A stretch of DNA of 64,000 nucleotides from Cricetomys ansorgei (taxonomy: Eukaryota; Chordata; Mammalia; Rodentia; Nesomyidae). The translations under genes and the position numbers were made by a program. Position 1 is the first letter of the stretch, and each line of letters opens with the position of its first letter. This document shows, piece after piece, positions 46,296 to 58,745 of the stretch. A model generated the notes under the pieces. The model saw only the letters and a list, made by a program, of their open reading frames with translations, was not told the DNA's origin and made no database searches. The DNA lies in contig JAMJFZ010001074.1 in the NCBI GenBank assembly GCA_026225945.1, positions 5,650,001 through 5,714,000 on the forward strand, given 5' to 3'.

Positions 46296-49200
46296 TATAA
46301 TTATAGTATTAGGAGGAATTCTTCCTAACTGCTTAAGTGAGCGCAAATGGCCTTCCTACATTTAATGGCACTTCCGGAGGTGTGTGTTACTATAAATTCT
46401 GCGATGACCTTTATAAAGGCTAGTCAGTTACTGGTAATTTCAGATTGATTTCCTCTTTTATGTTCTTGGAAAAAACATTTTTAGGCATTATTAATATTAT
46501 TAGTAGTTTCTTAAATCAATGAGGTAGTTTGTTTGTTTGTTTGTTGTTTGTTTTGGGCTATGATATATTCCATAACCTAACAGAACACTAGACCATTTCC
46601 GGGTGCTGAAGAAGTCGTGTTGATTAACACAATTTGGTGTCTTAACATGTCAAAGAAGCAACAACAAAAGACAACTGGCCCTTTAAAGAGAAACCAACAA
46701 ACAAAAACGATCTAAAACGAAAAGATAAGCTTTTGAAGAATGCAGCCAAACTGTGAAATTTCCTACTCAGTTAATTAATATCACTCTCATGATCAAAACA
46801 ACAGTTCACCTACTTAGACATTTTATAATAGTATAAGATTTCCAATCATAATATCATAGCATCAAGGAACAGGTTGACTCTAATCAGGCGTGTCCTGAAC
46901 AAACTATTGTTTATTTAACTGAGGAATTTTGTGTGTGTGGCAATATAAGCCACACAATCCGTCATTTATGAAAGAGTAGGAAGACACCCATCAGTCTCCT
47001 GTCACCACGGTAACACTGTGCTGTTATTTGTTTGTATCCACTAATAACTGGGACAGACCTCGAGTGTTTTCTTACAAGAATTCTGTTGAGGAAGAAATGA
47101 AGTGCAGAGAACATTCCGTGATTACTGGATAGTATATTGCAGGAATAAGGAAACGTGAGCATCCACGCACTGTGTTGTACATCTCTATTAATTCCTGTCA
47201 CTCAAATTCCCTAAGAATTCTCTCAAACTTAATCACAAAACATACCCTGACCTTTAATAACAGCATGTGAGGCTAAAACGCAACCTTTAACATCTTTCAG
47301 AATTCATCTTCAAGCACTTCCTCTGGAAAACACATAGCTCAACGTGCTAAGATTGTCTCAGATAATAACCACAACAGGATAGTAACAAACCCATACTTAA
47401 AACCAAATAAAGTCTTCCGTGGGGGTGGCTCACCACTTCCCCTTTTTTCTAACATGCAGGAACTAATTTAGCTGAGAAGATAAAAGCAAGCGCTGCCTAC
47501 AGATGTGTAAGAAAACCGAATCCTCAGACATAAAATTCCTGAGTGGCAGAGTAGTCTGGGCAGTTTTCTATAAGAAGAGCTCCCCAGTTACTTACAGTGC
47601 CACAGATAGAAAGGCAGGTAGCTGAGACCTGCAGTTGTATAGAAGCCAACTGTCTCAGGAAAAAAAAATTACCACAGTATCAGTTTCGACCATAACTGTA
47701 TGTATTTTCCAACTGGACCATTATTGACCCGTTTTAATCTAATGCACAGGTGTAGATCCTAACAAGTTTGAGGATGGGATGAAAGGCTTCTCTCAACAAT
47801 ATCAGAAGAATAGAGATCCCAGAGTTTCTGTCAGAACCAAGCTTTCCCCTTTCATTCATAGAAAAAGATCATGAAATCCCATCTCTTCTGTAAGCGCTTC
47901 CTTTAGAAAGCTAGTTATTTGATCTGCACACAGGTGTTCCAGATGTGCCCATGGGATTGAACCTTCAGACCGAAACATCCACAACACATGTTAGTTATCC
48001 CTTTATTGCTTCCTACTTCACCTTTGAACCTGCTCAACTTGCTGGTCCTCTATTTGACTGTACACCAAGTATAATAGTGTGAACAATGGCAAACGATAAA
48101 TTGCAAAAGTATTGGACACAGTTTTATTTGCTCCTAATAGTGTCTTCAGATAATAACTGTCTGTAGTTTCAATAAAAAATAATGAGTGATGCATGGACAA
48201 ATACATAAAGGGCAGATTCTAGCCCTCCTTTGGCTCTGACCTATTTGTATAAGTCTACTATTATGGCAGACTCATAGATTTTTCTACAGACTTTTCTCTT
48301 TTTCAAAGCAAATCATCTTAAAGCAGTAAATCTGAATTCCCTCTAAATAAAAACCTTAATTAAAAAGTGTTATTTCATTAGTGGGGCTTCCATGTTTTGG
48401 CACAATTTGGCAACATATTTTTTACTCCTGTATTTGTCACAAGCTCTTTTTGAGAGAAAAAAGCTAAATGCCAATGGAGGGGAAGTATGTGGGCAGGATT
48501 TGATAACTTTGAGAGCACAAAGGCAGAAGCAAGAAGTATACTGTCTCCTATCTCAGAGCTCCACCTGTAGTTCCTGTGACTTCATGACTATATCACTGTA
48601 TTCTCCTCTACACCCTTCACAAACACTCCCAAGAACTGGATTCTATGGTCTCAAAGGTTTGCTTTTTAATCTATATGTTTCACTGCTCTGATCCTCACTT
48701 TCTAGACATGCGTTTTGTCTTTTTAAAAAATGTTTTAGGAGGTAACTTCTTAACCAAGCACTTCTGGGAATCTCAAATTGTGTGAATTTTCTGTGATACT
48801 GATGTTTTGGGTTCAAGGTATGCATCTGTGGTTTATCTAAATATTTTTCAAATGAAAGAAGAAAACCACTGTCAAACTGAGTTACTCTTTTTTTATTGAG
48901 TGACTTCAACTCTGCAGTGCTAACTCCAGTAGTTACAACTCCAGACTTCACAGCACAAAACCTGACACAATTAGACTGTTTGGTCTTCATATTGTACTGC
49001 TTTGATTCCATCAAAATGAGTAGTAGAGAAAAAGTAAGTCATTCTCCTGTCCCAAATTTCATTTCCTCTCCTTTGTCAAAAGGAAGATTCTGGAGAAGTA
49101 ACAACCTGTCCATTTGGGCTTCTTCCAGAACTAGAGAAAGGAATAGCCACTAAACATCATGTATTCATTTTCTTATTCTGGTCTATAAACAGGAAAAAAA

Positions 49201-49325
49201 AACTTACTCTGCACAACAATAGGTCTTGCTGAACTTTTTAATGATCATATACTCATTCCTCCCCAACACCCACAGCTTTGTCACATAACCTTGTAGACCC
49301 TTTCATCCTTTCATTCATTAGAAGA
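46296..49325. other. Unique AT-rich sequence
   Basis: About 3 kb with no clear repeat or gene. A short (GTTT)n lies at 46525-46555. Frames up to 123 codons (48643-49014, minus) show no recognisable domain. The low repeat content contrasts with the rest of the window. Confidence 0.5.
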
Positions 49326-49329
49326 ACAT

Positions 49330-49850
49330 ATTTCTCTACCCCTTAATACTGAGTTGGAGATGTGCATCTCACTACTGAATGAGATTTTAGCTAATGTAAC
49401 ACAAGGAGAGCATTAGAAATGCTTTTTGGCTTTGAGCCTTTCCTTCTTGTTGTTCTGGGAACTGTCAGCTGCTACAAAGAGTAAGTCAAGAAAGAACTGG
49501 CTGGCTGAGAAATGTGTACAGCGATGTAAACATGTATGGTGGATGGTAGAAAATGGTGTTCTAGATGATGAGAGACATTTAGCCTATTCCTATAACCCTT
49601 AGATATGACAATAGGCTGACCTGAAGACAGGTGAATAAAACCATAATGGCCTGTGCCTCACCTAAAATGCCAGAAGGCATTTATATATAGCTGCTGACCA
49701 ACTGTCAGCAGGCACGAGTAAGAGCTAGAACAATGAAAAAAAAAAATCATCAGATAATCTCAGCCCAAATCGCTGTCACATAGCATCATAAGCTGGTTCA
49801 ACCCACCAAGTTTGATACAATTTGTAACCCAATAAAAGCTGACTCCGTGG
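49330..49850 (+). mobile_element. Ancient MLT1-like LTR
   Basis: 'tcttgttgttctgggaactg', 'agctgctgaccaactgtcag', 'gataatctcagcccaaatc' and 'acccaccaagtttgatacaa' then 'tttgtaacccaataaaagct' fit the order of an old MLT1-type MaLR LTR. Highly diverged. Confidence 0.5.
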
Positions 49851-50316
49851 GAAGGGACATGGAATTTGCTTGTCACAGAGACGTCAAACTTCCCAACATG
49901 GGTTTGAGCTTGGCTGTTCTGGAAATAAATGTTCGTTTTGGCAAATGTTTGTCACCAGCATATTATAGATTAGTGATAAGTATATTTACCATTTCCATTA
50001 ATGCAATTAGCCAAACGAAAATGCAGTGTGGAAAAATACATTCACCTTGGAGCAGAGAGGGAAAAACCGGAGACAACAGTATCAACTCACGTTGCAGCCA
50101 TGCCTGTGGACAACCTAAGGACCCTAGAAGTAGTTCACAGGTGAAAACCTCAGGCTGATGTAAGCAGGAAAAAAGAATAAACATGCAGAGCACAATTATT
50201 TCCAACACTTTATGGCTGGAAATTATCACTGAGAGAACTGAAGCAGATGGTGCTTGAAAAGCAACAATCACAGGAAAGTAGAATCCATGAGAACTTAGGA
50301 AACTCTAATTCAACTA
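49851..50316. other. Unannotated stretch
   Basis: No recognised feature. Confidence 0.5.
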
Positions 50317-50452
50317 CCTGATACTCAGATCTTAGAGAGGTCCAATACTCAGATCTTAGAGAGGTCCAATACTCAGATCTTAGAGAGTTCTAATACTTAG
50401 ATCTCAGAGAGGTCCAATATTTAGATCTTAGAGAGGTCCAATACTTATATCT
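50317..50452 (+). repeat. 24-bp minisatellite, about 5.5 copies
   Basis: The unit is 24 bases, beginning 'tccaatactcagatcttag' and closing 'agagg'. Copies start at about 50317, 50341, 50365, 50389, 50413 and 50437. Second and third copies are nearly identical; the others carry one to three substitutions. Each contains an AGATCT palindrome. There are no spacers, so this is not a CRISPR array. Confidence 0.93.
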
Positions 50453-52812
50453 TTTTCTGGCAACCTAAGAAATAACACCAGTTACCAAGTTTCTGAGGAT
50501 TTATTTGACCTTATAATTCCCCTTTGAAATCCTCACAAATCTACAAGAAAATAAATTTTGTAAATTTTAAACCCAGCCTGCCTTGGTAACCTTGGGGAAA
50601 TATCTGCAGTACCGAAAGTGCTTGTGTACCCATGCAGAAAGCTGAGCGCAAGTGCTAGAATGAACTCTCTCCTTCATCACCCCCTTCCACCGCACATGAG
50701 AGGAAGAAGACACAGGAAGCTATCTGGGTTTCAATACCTAGAAACAGAAAAAGTGCCTAGAGTCAAGAATTACTCATAGGTTGCTTGACAAACAAAATGT
50801 ATTCATTTACTTAGACTTCATGTGTTCATGTGTTTTCTCCGAAATAATCGCTTTACATTGACTTCTGGGGACAAGGGGAAGATATGAATGGAAGTTAAGT
50901 GCTTATCAGTACGTAGCTAATTTCATCTTCTGTTGAACTGCCTTAAATAATGGCCCCCTCTGCTATGGAAGCGCTGGTTTCTTTGTAGGATTACACTTAT
51001 TTCAAAACACATGCTGTACCTTCTGGTAGATGTAAGTCATTCAAAGGGAAGACTTAACATGCTAGCCATTGAAGAATACCCAAATCCAGAATTATACATT
51101 TATTTTTAGCAGTCATTAATATTCTTTTGATTCATTTTAGCTAACAGATGAACAAACAAGTTCCTGAATATTTACACAAACAACAAATACGTCAAGGGGA
51201 TGAATTAAGTTAATGAGTAAAATGATTTTCCTTCAAGAGTGAAGAAAGAGAGAGAGAGAGACTGGAAGTATTACATACACACTTTAGAGGTGCAGTAAAA
51301 TGTGGGTTCTTCAAACAGTCTCAAATCCCTAGGTAAGAGGCACGAGTTCTCCAAAGAATCACAAAGGCATCTAGCTTAATGGCTTCCGGGCTTAGAAGCT
51401 TCTTGTAGCTTAATAAGGAGAAAAATGTCCCTTTGAAACATAACACGTTTTAGACCTCTCTCTGGTGTTGATTTAAAAGCATTCATACATAATTAATTAC
51501 CTGCATTAAATATGTATCCAAGATAAACAAGGGGCACTGAGCTGTGAAACAGACCATTCGGCTCTGCTCTAAAGGCAGGGGCTCCTCATGGCATTCATTT
51601 ACTTCACCTGTTCAAACGCTGGGATACAAGAATTCTCACCACTTCTTCTTGAACAGTTTTATCATTTTCTTCTTCTTCGGGACAAATGGTTAGTATGCCA
51701 CAAGATTAATATAAAATGTCCTAAGAATTCATTCGGTCGAATGAGAGGAGGGGACACTCTTTCATGGTCTCGATATTAATTAGAACCTTAATGTAAATTG
51801 AACCACTTTAAAACAAATAATAGTCATTTTGGATTTCTCACAGTAGTTACAAGTTATCTTCTTCAAATAATACAGAAGCAAGATATAGGAATCATTTGGT
51901 GCATTCCCTGTCTCTCTAAAATGACAACTGCCGAATCTTCTGATTTTGCCCTAGGAAGATAAATTCAAAGGCTTAGTTTCTGAGTTTGGCATTAATTTAA
52001 GAGATGATACAGTGATCTCAAATACATATATGCCCTTCTAAAAATGACACAGAGCAGATTTAAATGGGTACGATTTCAAAGCTCAGCCAAAAAAAAATTA
52101 AGCCTTCAGACTACAGATTGAACATCTAAAGAGATTTTAGGGTATGCTACTTTTGAAAATTCTGCCCTTCAGAGATAGTTCCCTTTTCATCACACATTCA
52201 GATTTAATTTCATTTTTGCTTTCAAGGGGCAGTCTGTGACTAGAGCTCTCCTCTGTGACTGCACTTTAACACCAGATCTAACAGAAGAAATCCTTTTTCA
52301 CCTTATCTGAACATGAGCACAATCTGAATAAGTTAATAAGTAAGTCCAACTGTCTAAAAACACATTTCCAAGTTATCTCGCCTATATGTAGATTTGAAGA
52401 GTTTATCCTCTGCCACAAATACAGATTGGAAAATTATGTCCACAAATCCTTTAAAGGAGCCTATTACACTTCATCTTGAATGGCTAGAGTTTACTGGAAC
52501 AGCAAGAAGTAAAACTTGTTTTTGCATATATATGCAAAGTAAATAATCTGAAAATTCTATTTTCCCAGCAATTCAGTAACATATCATACTACATTGCAAC
52601 TGCTGAAAATACAAAATGTAACTTTCCACATAGTACTGAATTTTTCTAAAATAGTATGTTTAGTTAATAGCTTAAATTTGAATAACATCCGCCAGCATGT
52701 GGCACCAAGCTCTCAACAGCGTACGGCTGCACTTTCTCCTAATGTGGCTTTAATCAAGCTGAATAAAGTTGCAACATAAGAAATAAAAAAGAGGAACAGG
52801 AGAAAGGGGGGT
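50453..52812. other. Unique AT-rich sequence
   Basis: About 2.4 kb without a recognised repeat or gene. A (GA)n stub lies at 51247-51261. Confidence 0.5.
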
Positions 52813-53035
52813 GCTTGGGACTGGAGGGGCAATGGCTCTTGGATAAAGCACACACTGCTCTTGTAGAGGACAGGAATTTGGATCTCAATACCCATGTCAA
52901 GCAGCTCACAACAACCTCTAACTTTCTAGAGGGATCCAACACTTCTGATCTTTGAAGGCATGTGAGTATGCAAACACCCCACAGAGGCAAGCACACACAC
53001 ACACATAATTAAAACTAAGAAATATATATCTTTTA
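52813..53035 (+). mobile_element. B3-type SINE
   Basis: 'gactggaggggcaatggctc', 'actgctcttgtagaggacag', 'ctcaatacccatgtcaagca' and 'aacaacctctaactttctag' with a CA-rich, then A-rich tail ending 'cttttaaataaa'. Confidence 0.8.
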
Positions 53036-53455
53036 AATAAAGGGTGGCTCGTGGAGTAGAACAGAACTTAATTACAGAGGCTCCTCTGGATCAAACACAT
53101 ATGAAGAAAATCCTTCCTACATACACAAGGCTTCTATAGATGCTGTACAAAGACGGACAGAGGTCACATTAGTGAAACTCAAACTGACCAATCACAGGAC
53201 AAAGTGCTGTATGCAAAAGCACTCAGTGAGTACACGGTGACTTAGAATTGTCTTCAGAGACCTTATGAACAGTGGTATCTTCATGATGGAGCTATGCTGA
53301 TCTCCAGCTGCTGTGGACTACTTTACACAAGAAAATCAAAAAGAAAAGCCACATAGCATTAGAAGTTATCTATAATAAGGAGCCTCTGAAAAGTCACGTT
53401 TTAATATTTTTACCTTTGCAATTTTTTTTGTGAATTTTTTTTAATTAAAAAATGA
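53036..53455. other. Unannotated stretch
   Basis: No recognised feature; T/A-rich at the end. Confidence 0.5.
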
Positions 53456-53456
53456 T

Positions 53457-53720
53457 AGTGTCTGAGGAGATGGCTCAGTGGATAGGCCCCTGTTTACAAG
53501 CATGAGACAGATGCCCATGCAATAAGTAGATATGGCTGCACATGCCTGTAGCACAGTACTGGGGGACAGAGACAGGACAGTCTGAGAGCTCACTTTCCAG
53601 CCTAGTTAGTCAGGTGAACTTCTGGTTTAGAGAAAGACGCTGGCTCTAGGAAATAAAGTAGAAAGGGATAGGGGAAGCGTGGCTCTGGCCTCTGCGTGCT
53701 CATAACACACACACAGCTTG
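53457..53720 (+). mobile_element. B4/RSINE1-type SINE
   Basis: ID-like head 'gaggagatggctcagtggat', then 'gctgcacatgcctgtagcac', 'gggacagagacaggacagt', 'ccagcctagttagtcaggtg' and the tail 'tggcctctgcgtgctcata' with CA repeats. Confidence 0.8.
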
Positions 53721-54800
53721 AAACTCAGCTGAAAGAACAAGAGTATGTGTGGATTACCCTATGGAACATTTACTTCGTCTTTTCTTTCTGATGTGTGGTG
53801 TTTCTTCAGAGTTGTTATTTTTGTGATGGTACCACCTGACCTAGTGGAAACAAGGGTGGCACTGATCCCTTTAGCTGCCTTAGTAACAGATAATCACCCC
53901 ATTTCAGATCAAATTCCTCCTTAAAATAAAACCCCCAATTAATTTGCCACCAGAATGATGGGAAAGGAGGGAAGGGTGAGAGGGGAAACAAAGAGAAGGG
54001 CTGGAAGTCTTGACTGTCACTTTTCCTGGTGATCTTACACACGTATGGGACAATCAAACCCAAAGCTCATGTACAGTTCTGCACCCTGATCCTCTGCTCC
54101 CTTCAAGCTAAGCAGGGTTGGTATTACTGCTGAAAGGGGCATTTATTTTTGCACATCAGTGTGCAGCAGCTACAGAAACACTGTGATTTCTTCAGGAGGA
54201 AAAACCTCAGAGGCTCTAACAAACCAGTTTTATCTTAATATTTCTCACTCCTTAGTCTTACAGCCAACCTCCCCTCAACCTATAGAAGTCTACTTAACTA
54301 CAGATTCCCTCCACTCCTTAAGTATTCTGGAGAAAACCAAAGGGTCAAAGGAATGGAACCACCATGATGCTGGTCTCTGACTTTGAGGCAATCCCACACA
54401 CACACACACCTCCCACCCTCGCCAGTGCTCATTTTACAAGTTCACCATTCTCTAGAAGACCTCGATTATACATCCTTAGACTCAGGGGTCTCCTCCACAA
54501 AGAAACAGAAGCCACAAGGAGAATCTATCCCTAACCTCAGCTTTCCCCTAGATACACTAGTATTCGATTTCAGGCAGTATTATCTCTCAGGTTTCTGGAG
54601 AAGAAATCTCTAGCGATATGCTCGAGTCTACCACCCTTCACCCAGATCCCACTTTGTACAAATTACTTAGGAATGTTTCTCATAAATTATCCACTTCAGA
54701 TTCTATATTTAACTGATCCTATTGGTTCATTCTTAACCTTAACTTTCGTAAATCCACATTCCCTATTTCTTCCCCTCCCACCACAGCCAGGCTTCGAGAA
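53721..54800. other. Unannotated stretch
   Basis: No recognised feature apart from a short CA run at 54391-54408. Confidence 0.5.
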
Positions 54801-54804
54801 AGAT

Positions 54805-55320
54805 CAGGTACATTTGTTATCTTTTTTCCTTGCCTGGAAAGCTTCCTGTTTCCTTTTAGTACTCAGAACCTACATCTACTGTCAGGTCATTGATAACCTA
54901 ATTGCTCAGCCACTGGATGTTTTCCAGCTTTGACTTTCCTGACACTTTCTTTAGTCTAACTCAGTTCACTAAATCCATTTGCTTTCTGTGATGCCACGCT
55001 TTTCTGATTTTCCTGCTCTTTCTCCAGTTGTTCCCAGTTTCAAAGATGCTGTGAGGCCCCTTTCCTATCAGTGTTTACCTTTAAAGGCTAGCATGGTCCA
55101 GAGTCATCTCTTCTCAGTTTACATGCTTTCTCCACCAGTCTCTTATGATCTCCCGGCGCTAATGGTCTCCAATGTACGAGCATTCTTCAGTCTTTAGTTC
55201 TCAATCCACAGCATTGTGATTCGAATATGTCCCAGAGAGAGAACCACTTCATTTCCCATTGAATCTCTGGCAACTAGCATGCACCATGTAATAAACAAAC
55301 ATGTGCATAATGAATGAAGT
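54805..55320 (+). mobile_element. Ancient L2-like remnant
   Basis: 'tccttgcctggaaagcttcc' and the far end 'taaacaaacatgtgcataat' followed by 'gaatgaag' resemble L2 3' sequence, whose end usually reads as a short AATGAA-type repeat. The middle is too diverged to confirm. Confidence 0.4.
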
Positions 55321-55912
55321 TCACCTACATTGTTAACCCCAAAATAGCTTACCATGCTGTCCATTTCCACTTAGATGTTGCTCACATGTCTCAAGTGTAT
55401 ATTTCATCCTAACCTTATACTAGTTCTACAAGTATCTTGTGGTGTTCTGACAATGCCCAACCAGCTGGTAAAAGTCAAGGTGAATTTCAGCATCCATGTG
55501 TTGGTACCTTTATATTCTCTGCTCAAATGTTAGCAGTGTTCAACAGAAAGTCTAAAGTAAAAGTGTTCCAGAATTTGTGACTTGTAGAGTATACAAATGT
55601 AATGCTTGAAAATTTATTTATGTTTCCTGATCTCCTATCTCATATAAAGCGTTACTTGACACCTTCCTATATTCAAACATCTGCCTTTAGATCTGTGTGG
55701 AACTCCTGTCATATTTATACAATTCTTTCATTTTCTTTGAAACAAATAGGTGGGTTGCCTGTTCCTTCTGGAGGCCCTAGATTTTGTCCTTCTCTCCTTA
55801 GCCTGGTAAAGTATAAAGTTCAGAGTGGAAGACATGGCACAGAGACACAAATAACACAAAGTTTGCCTGCACATAGAAGTTTTCACCTATACTAAGACTT
55901 ACTATATGTTTC
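55321..55912. other. Unannotated stretch
   Basis: No recognised feature. Confidence 0.5.
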
Positions 55913-55913
55913 A

Positions 55914-56220
55914 GGGCTGGTGAAATGGCTCTGTGGATAAAGATTCTAGAGTATGCATGAGGACTCTAGTTTGAATCCTCAGGACCAATGTTAAAACCAG
56001 ACATATACATAAACATCTGTAATCACAGTATGCCTATTGGAGATGGAGATGGAAGTAGAGAAGTAGAGTAAAGGGACCCCATCTTAAACAAGGCAGAAGG
56101 TAAGAGCATCTAAGCTTGTCATTAGACCTACATACTAATATGGCATGCATGCACTAGCATACATACACACACACACACATAAACACATACACAGTGTACA
56201 CACATACCCATCATATATAC
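55914..56220 (+). mobile_element. B4/RSINE1-type SINE
   Basis: Head 'gggctggtgaaatggctctg', then 'gactctagtttgaatcctc', 'catctgtaatcacagtatgc', 'gatggagatggaagtagag' and a CA-rich tail (56165-56215). Confidence 0.78.
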
Positions 56221-56299
56221 ACAAATTTTTAAATATTTAAGAAGTAAAGAATGACTAGATGATTTCTTTGCTTCACCCAAAATTTAGTTAGCTGCTAGG

Positions 56300-56385
56300 A
56301 TATAAGAAGGTTTGTCTTATATTCTATCCATAGAGATAAGCACAGCACCTGGAAGAGAAATTAGTGATCAATAAATTTAGGTACA
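56300..56385 (+). mobile_element. L2/MIR-like remnant
   Basis: 'agcacagcacctggaagaga' followed by 'gatcaataaatttaggt' resembles the end of ancient L2/MIR repeats. Short. Confidence 0.35.
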
Positions 56386-56411
56386 TGGTACAAGTTAAAA
56401 AGTTCTGTGGA

Positions 56412-56529
56412 TGGCCGGGCAGTAGTGGCACACGCCTTTAATCCCAGAACTAGAGAGGCAGAGGCAGGTGGTCCTCTGTGAGTTTGAGGCCAGACTGGTC
56501 AACAGAATGAGTTCTAGGACAGCCAGAGT

Positions 56530-56535
<6 letters not shown>
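56412..56535 (+). mobile_element. B1 SINE
   Basis: 'gccgggcagtagtggcacac', 'gcctttaatcccagaactag', 'gaggcaggtggtcctctgtg' and 'gttctaggacagccagagtt'. Complete 5' end, so a fairly recent copy. Its tail continues into a CA repeat. Confidence 0.93.

Positions 56536-56577
<42 letters not shown>
56535..56577 (+). repeat. (CA)n microsatellite
   Basis: About 21 CA units replacing the 3' end of the B1. Confidence 0.97.
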
Positions 56578-56578
<1 letters not shown>

Positions 56579-56924
56579 TGAACTGACAGAGAAAGGATAC
56601 AATTTTTCACAGTTAAATGAGTTAGCAAATTAAACTGGAAATTTTCATTCTGGAATACAATTGTTTGTTGTTTTTGGTTTTGGGTTTTTGGTTTTTTAAA
56701 GATATTATTTTATTTTTTATAATACTTTTATTAATAATTTAAATTCCACACAATGTATCTTTGATAACACCCTCCTTGATACACCTTGATAACACCTTGA
56801 TAACATGCCTCCCTGTTCTAAGCTCCCACCCTTGTGCCCTCAAACAGAAATAAAAACAAATAAAATAAAATAAGTCCCCCTGCATGTGTGGCAGAAACAT
56901 GGATCGCAGGCATCACCTGCGTGT

Positions 56925-57135
56925 CCAACAGACATCAGAACCTCCCTCAGGCACCAGGACATCCTGTGGGCACCTGGACAAACCACAGACACCAGGACAT
57001 TCCACATGTACCCAGACATCCCATAGTACCAGGACCTCCTGTATGCACCAGGGCATCCCACAGGTGTCTGGATCTCCCATAGGCACCAGGACATCCTGTG
57101 GGCATCAGGACTTCCTGCAGACACAAGGGTATCTG
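56925..57135 (+). repeat. Degenerate ~19-20-bp minisatellite
   Basis: About ten units of the type 'ccaggacatcccacaggca' follow one another with 17-21-base spacing (for example near 56957, 57017, 57077 and 57096). On the minus strand this gives a 132-codon frame with a repeating HRMSWCL-like pattern, which I take as repeat-derived and not as a gene. Confidence 0.75.
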
Positions 57136-57261
57136 ACAGACACACAGAAATCATGTAGCCAGGCTCAATTATCCACTGAACTCTGATGGTGTCAGCAATG
57201 CAGACAGATCTATAATTGTTCCTGGACCACACGAGCATTTTGAGGCTTCTAAGATCCCTCT

Positions 57262-57264
<3 letters not shown>

Positions 57265-57294
<30 letters not shown>
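57265..57294 (+). repeat. Poly(A) tract, about 30 A
   Basis: A long pure A run could mark the 3' end of a + strand retroposon that includes the minisatellite, but no element family is recognised upstream. Confidence 0.9.
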
Positions 57295-57295
<1 letters not shown>

Positions 57296-57307
57296 AACCC
57301 CTAATAT

Positions 57308-57885
57308 GAAATACTCTTCAGCTGGTACATCTTGCTGTTGCTCAGGATCAGAGTGATCCTGATGTTTGGCAGAGCATTTGGGGTCAGGACTTGCTCAAGC
57401 TCTGGATTGTTGCACACCCTCATTATCACCTTTATCACTGTCTTTCCTGCTGCCTTGGCTTCTTGTGCTTGCAGGCCTTGGGTAGCATGCAGTCCATGCT
57501 CTCCCTTACCCCATCAGGAAGAGTACTACAGGTAGCAGCCATAGCCACAAGAGCAGCAGAATTGGCCTGGTGAGCAGTGAAGAGGCCAGGAGGGTCTGTT
57601 GATAACCAGAGGACAGGTTTTTTTTGTGTGAATACTCAGTCCAGGAAATGAGACACTCTTCAGCTGGGATATCCTGTCATTGCTCAGAAGCAGGGTGATC
57701 CTGTGATTTGGCAGCTACTTTGGGGGCAGGACCTGGTCTACCTCCAGACTGCCCTGCCCTTGTCACCCAGCCTTTGTGCCTGCAGCCAGCAGTGGCAGCA
57801 CAGTGCATGCTCTCCCCTACCCATCAGGGAGGGCAATATGAGCAGTGACTCCCACCACAGGAGCATCAGAAACCAGCCTGGGCTT
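57308..57885 (+). repeat. Two diverged tandem copies, period about 341 bp
   Basis: 'actcttcagctggtacatc' (57313) recurs as 'actcttcagctgggatatc' (57654), then 'tttggggtcaggacttgctc' versus 'ttgggggcaggacctggtc', 'gcatgcagtccatgctctcc' versus 'gcacagtgcatgctctcccc' and 'accccatcaggaagag' versus 'acccatcagggaggg'. Composition is GC-richer than its surroundings. The family is unknown; monomers of a retroelement 5' region are possible. Confidence 0.6.
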
Positions 57886-58595
57886 GGCTGCCTTGGGTGT
57901 ACACGCATGGCTATCTCTGCCTCCAGTCATGTGTCTCCTAGCTACAAATACAGTTTCCCTGTCTGTCCAGTCTTCAGGTGTGCATCTCCTCACAGTGTGC
58001 ATGCTCCAAGTGACAGGTCCAGCCTGATGGGTCAAGACTGGGAGACCGTATTGTGGCCTGAGCTACATGGCATCCCAAGCACCCTAGCTTGGGGGTGCCT
58101 AGCTCCCTTGTCCTCCATCCTGTTCATGGCTGTGTCTCTAGTTCAGTGTCCTCCTCGAAGGTTGAGCTGCAGGCTTGATTCACTGTTCCTCCTCTCCACT
58201 CATAGCCAGTTGGCCTTCCAAGTGTGTCACTACTGCTGCATCTTTCCACCCACTTTTAACTTAAGCGGTTCCTCCTGCCCAGCTAGGCACCAGTGTAGTT
58301 CTCAGGGCCAATGAATACATGAGGAGTCAGAGCTGGGGAGCACCTGAGCAGAACCCTGTTGGATTTTGCTTACTGCCCGGCCACCATCTTGAGTTCTGTC
58401 TGTGGCTCTGTTTTTCCATTCCAACCTCCCCGGAGCAGCCCACCTGCTTCACGTCTTGGGCAGCACCCAGACTACACAGATACACCTCAAAGGAATCAGT
58501 TCTTTTTTTAATTTTGAAACTAGCAAAAGGCCATTCTCCTTATTTTCGTAATCGAAATGGGAATCACGGTTTTTTAATTTGTTTAAGAAGATGAT
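57886..58595. other. GC-richer unassigned stretch
   Basis: Continues the composition of the preceding duplication. A 203-codon + frame (57703-58314) overlaps it but begins inside the second repeat copy and has no recognisable domain; I do not call it a gene. Confidence 0.4.
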
Positions 58596-58597
58596 GG

Positions 58598-58745
58598 TTG
58601 GGCTGGAGAAATGGTTCAGTAGTGAAGAGCACTGGCTGCTCTTGCAGAGGACCTTGGTTAGGTTCCCAGCACCTACATGGTGATTCACAGCTGTCTGTAA
58701 TACAGCACGAGTGGGCCAGGGCATGACTAAACACAAGATGTAAGA
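58598..58745 (+). mobile_element. B2/B3-class SINE, 3'-truncated
   Basis: 'gggctggagaaatggttcag', 'gctgctcttgcagaggacc' and 'gttcccagcacctacatggt' match the head and centre; the tail is missing. Confidence 0.8.

Noticed and set aside
50317..50452. Possible CRISPR-like array
   Set aside because: Units are contiguous with no spacers, and the window is rodent DNA.
56840..57238. 132-codon minus-strand frame with a repeated peptide pattern
   Set aside because: The repeated peptide simply reflects the ~19-bp minisatellite; unit length varies so no regular protein repeat is maintained.
57703..58314. 203-codon + strand open frame, the longest in the window
   Set aside because: It starts inside a duplicated repeat copy, has no recognisable domain and lies in a GC-richer stretch where chance frames are longer.
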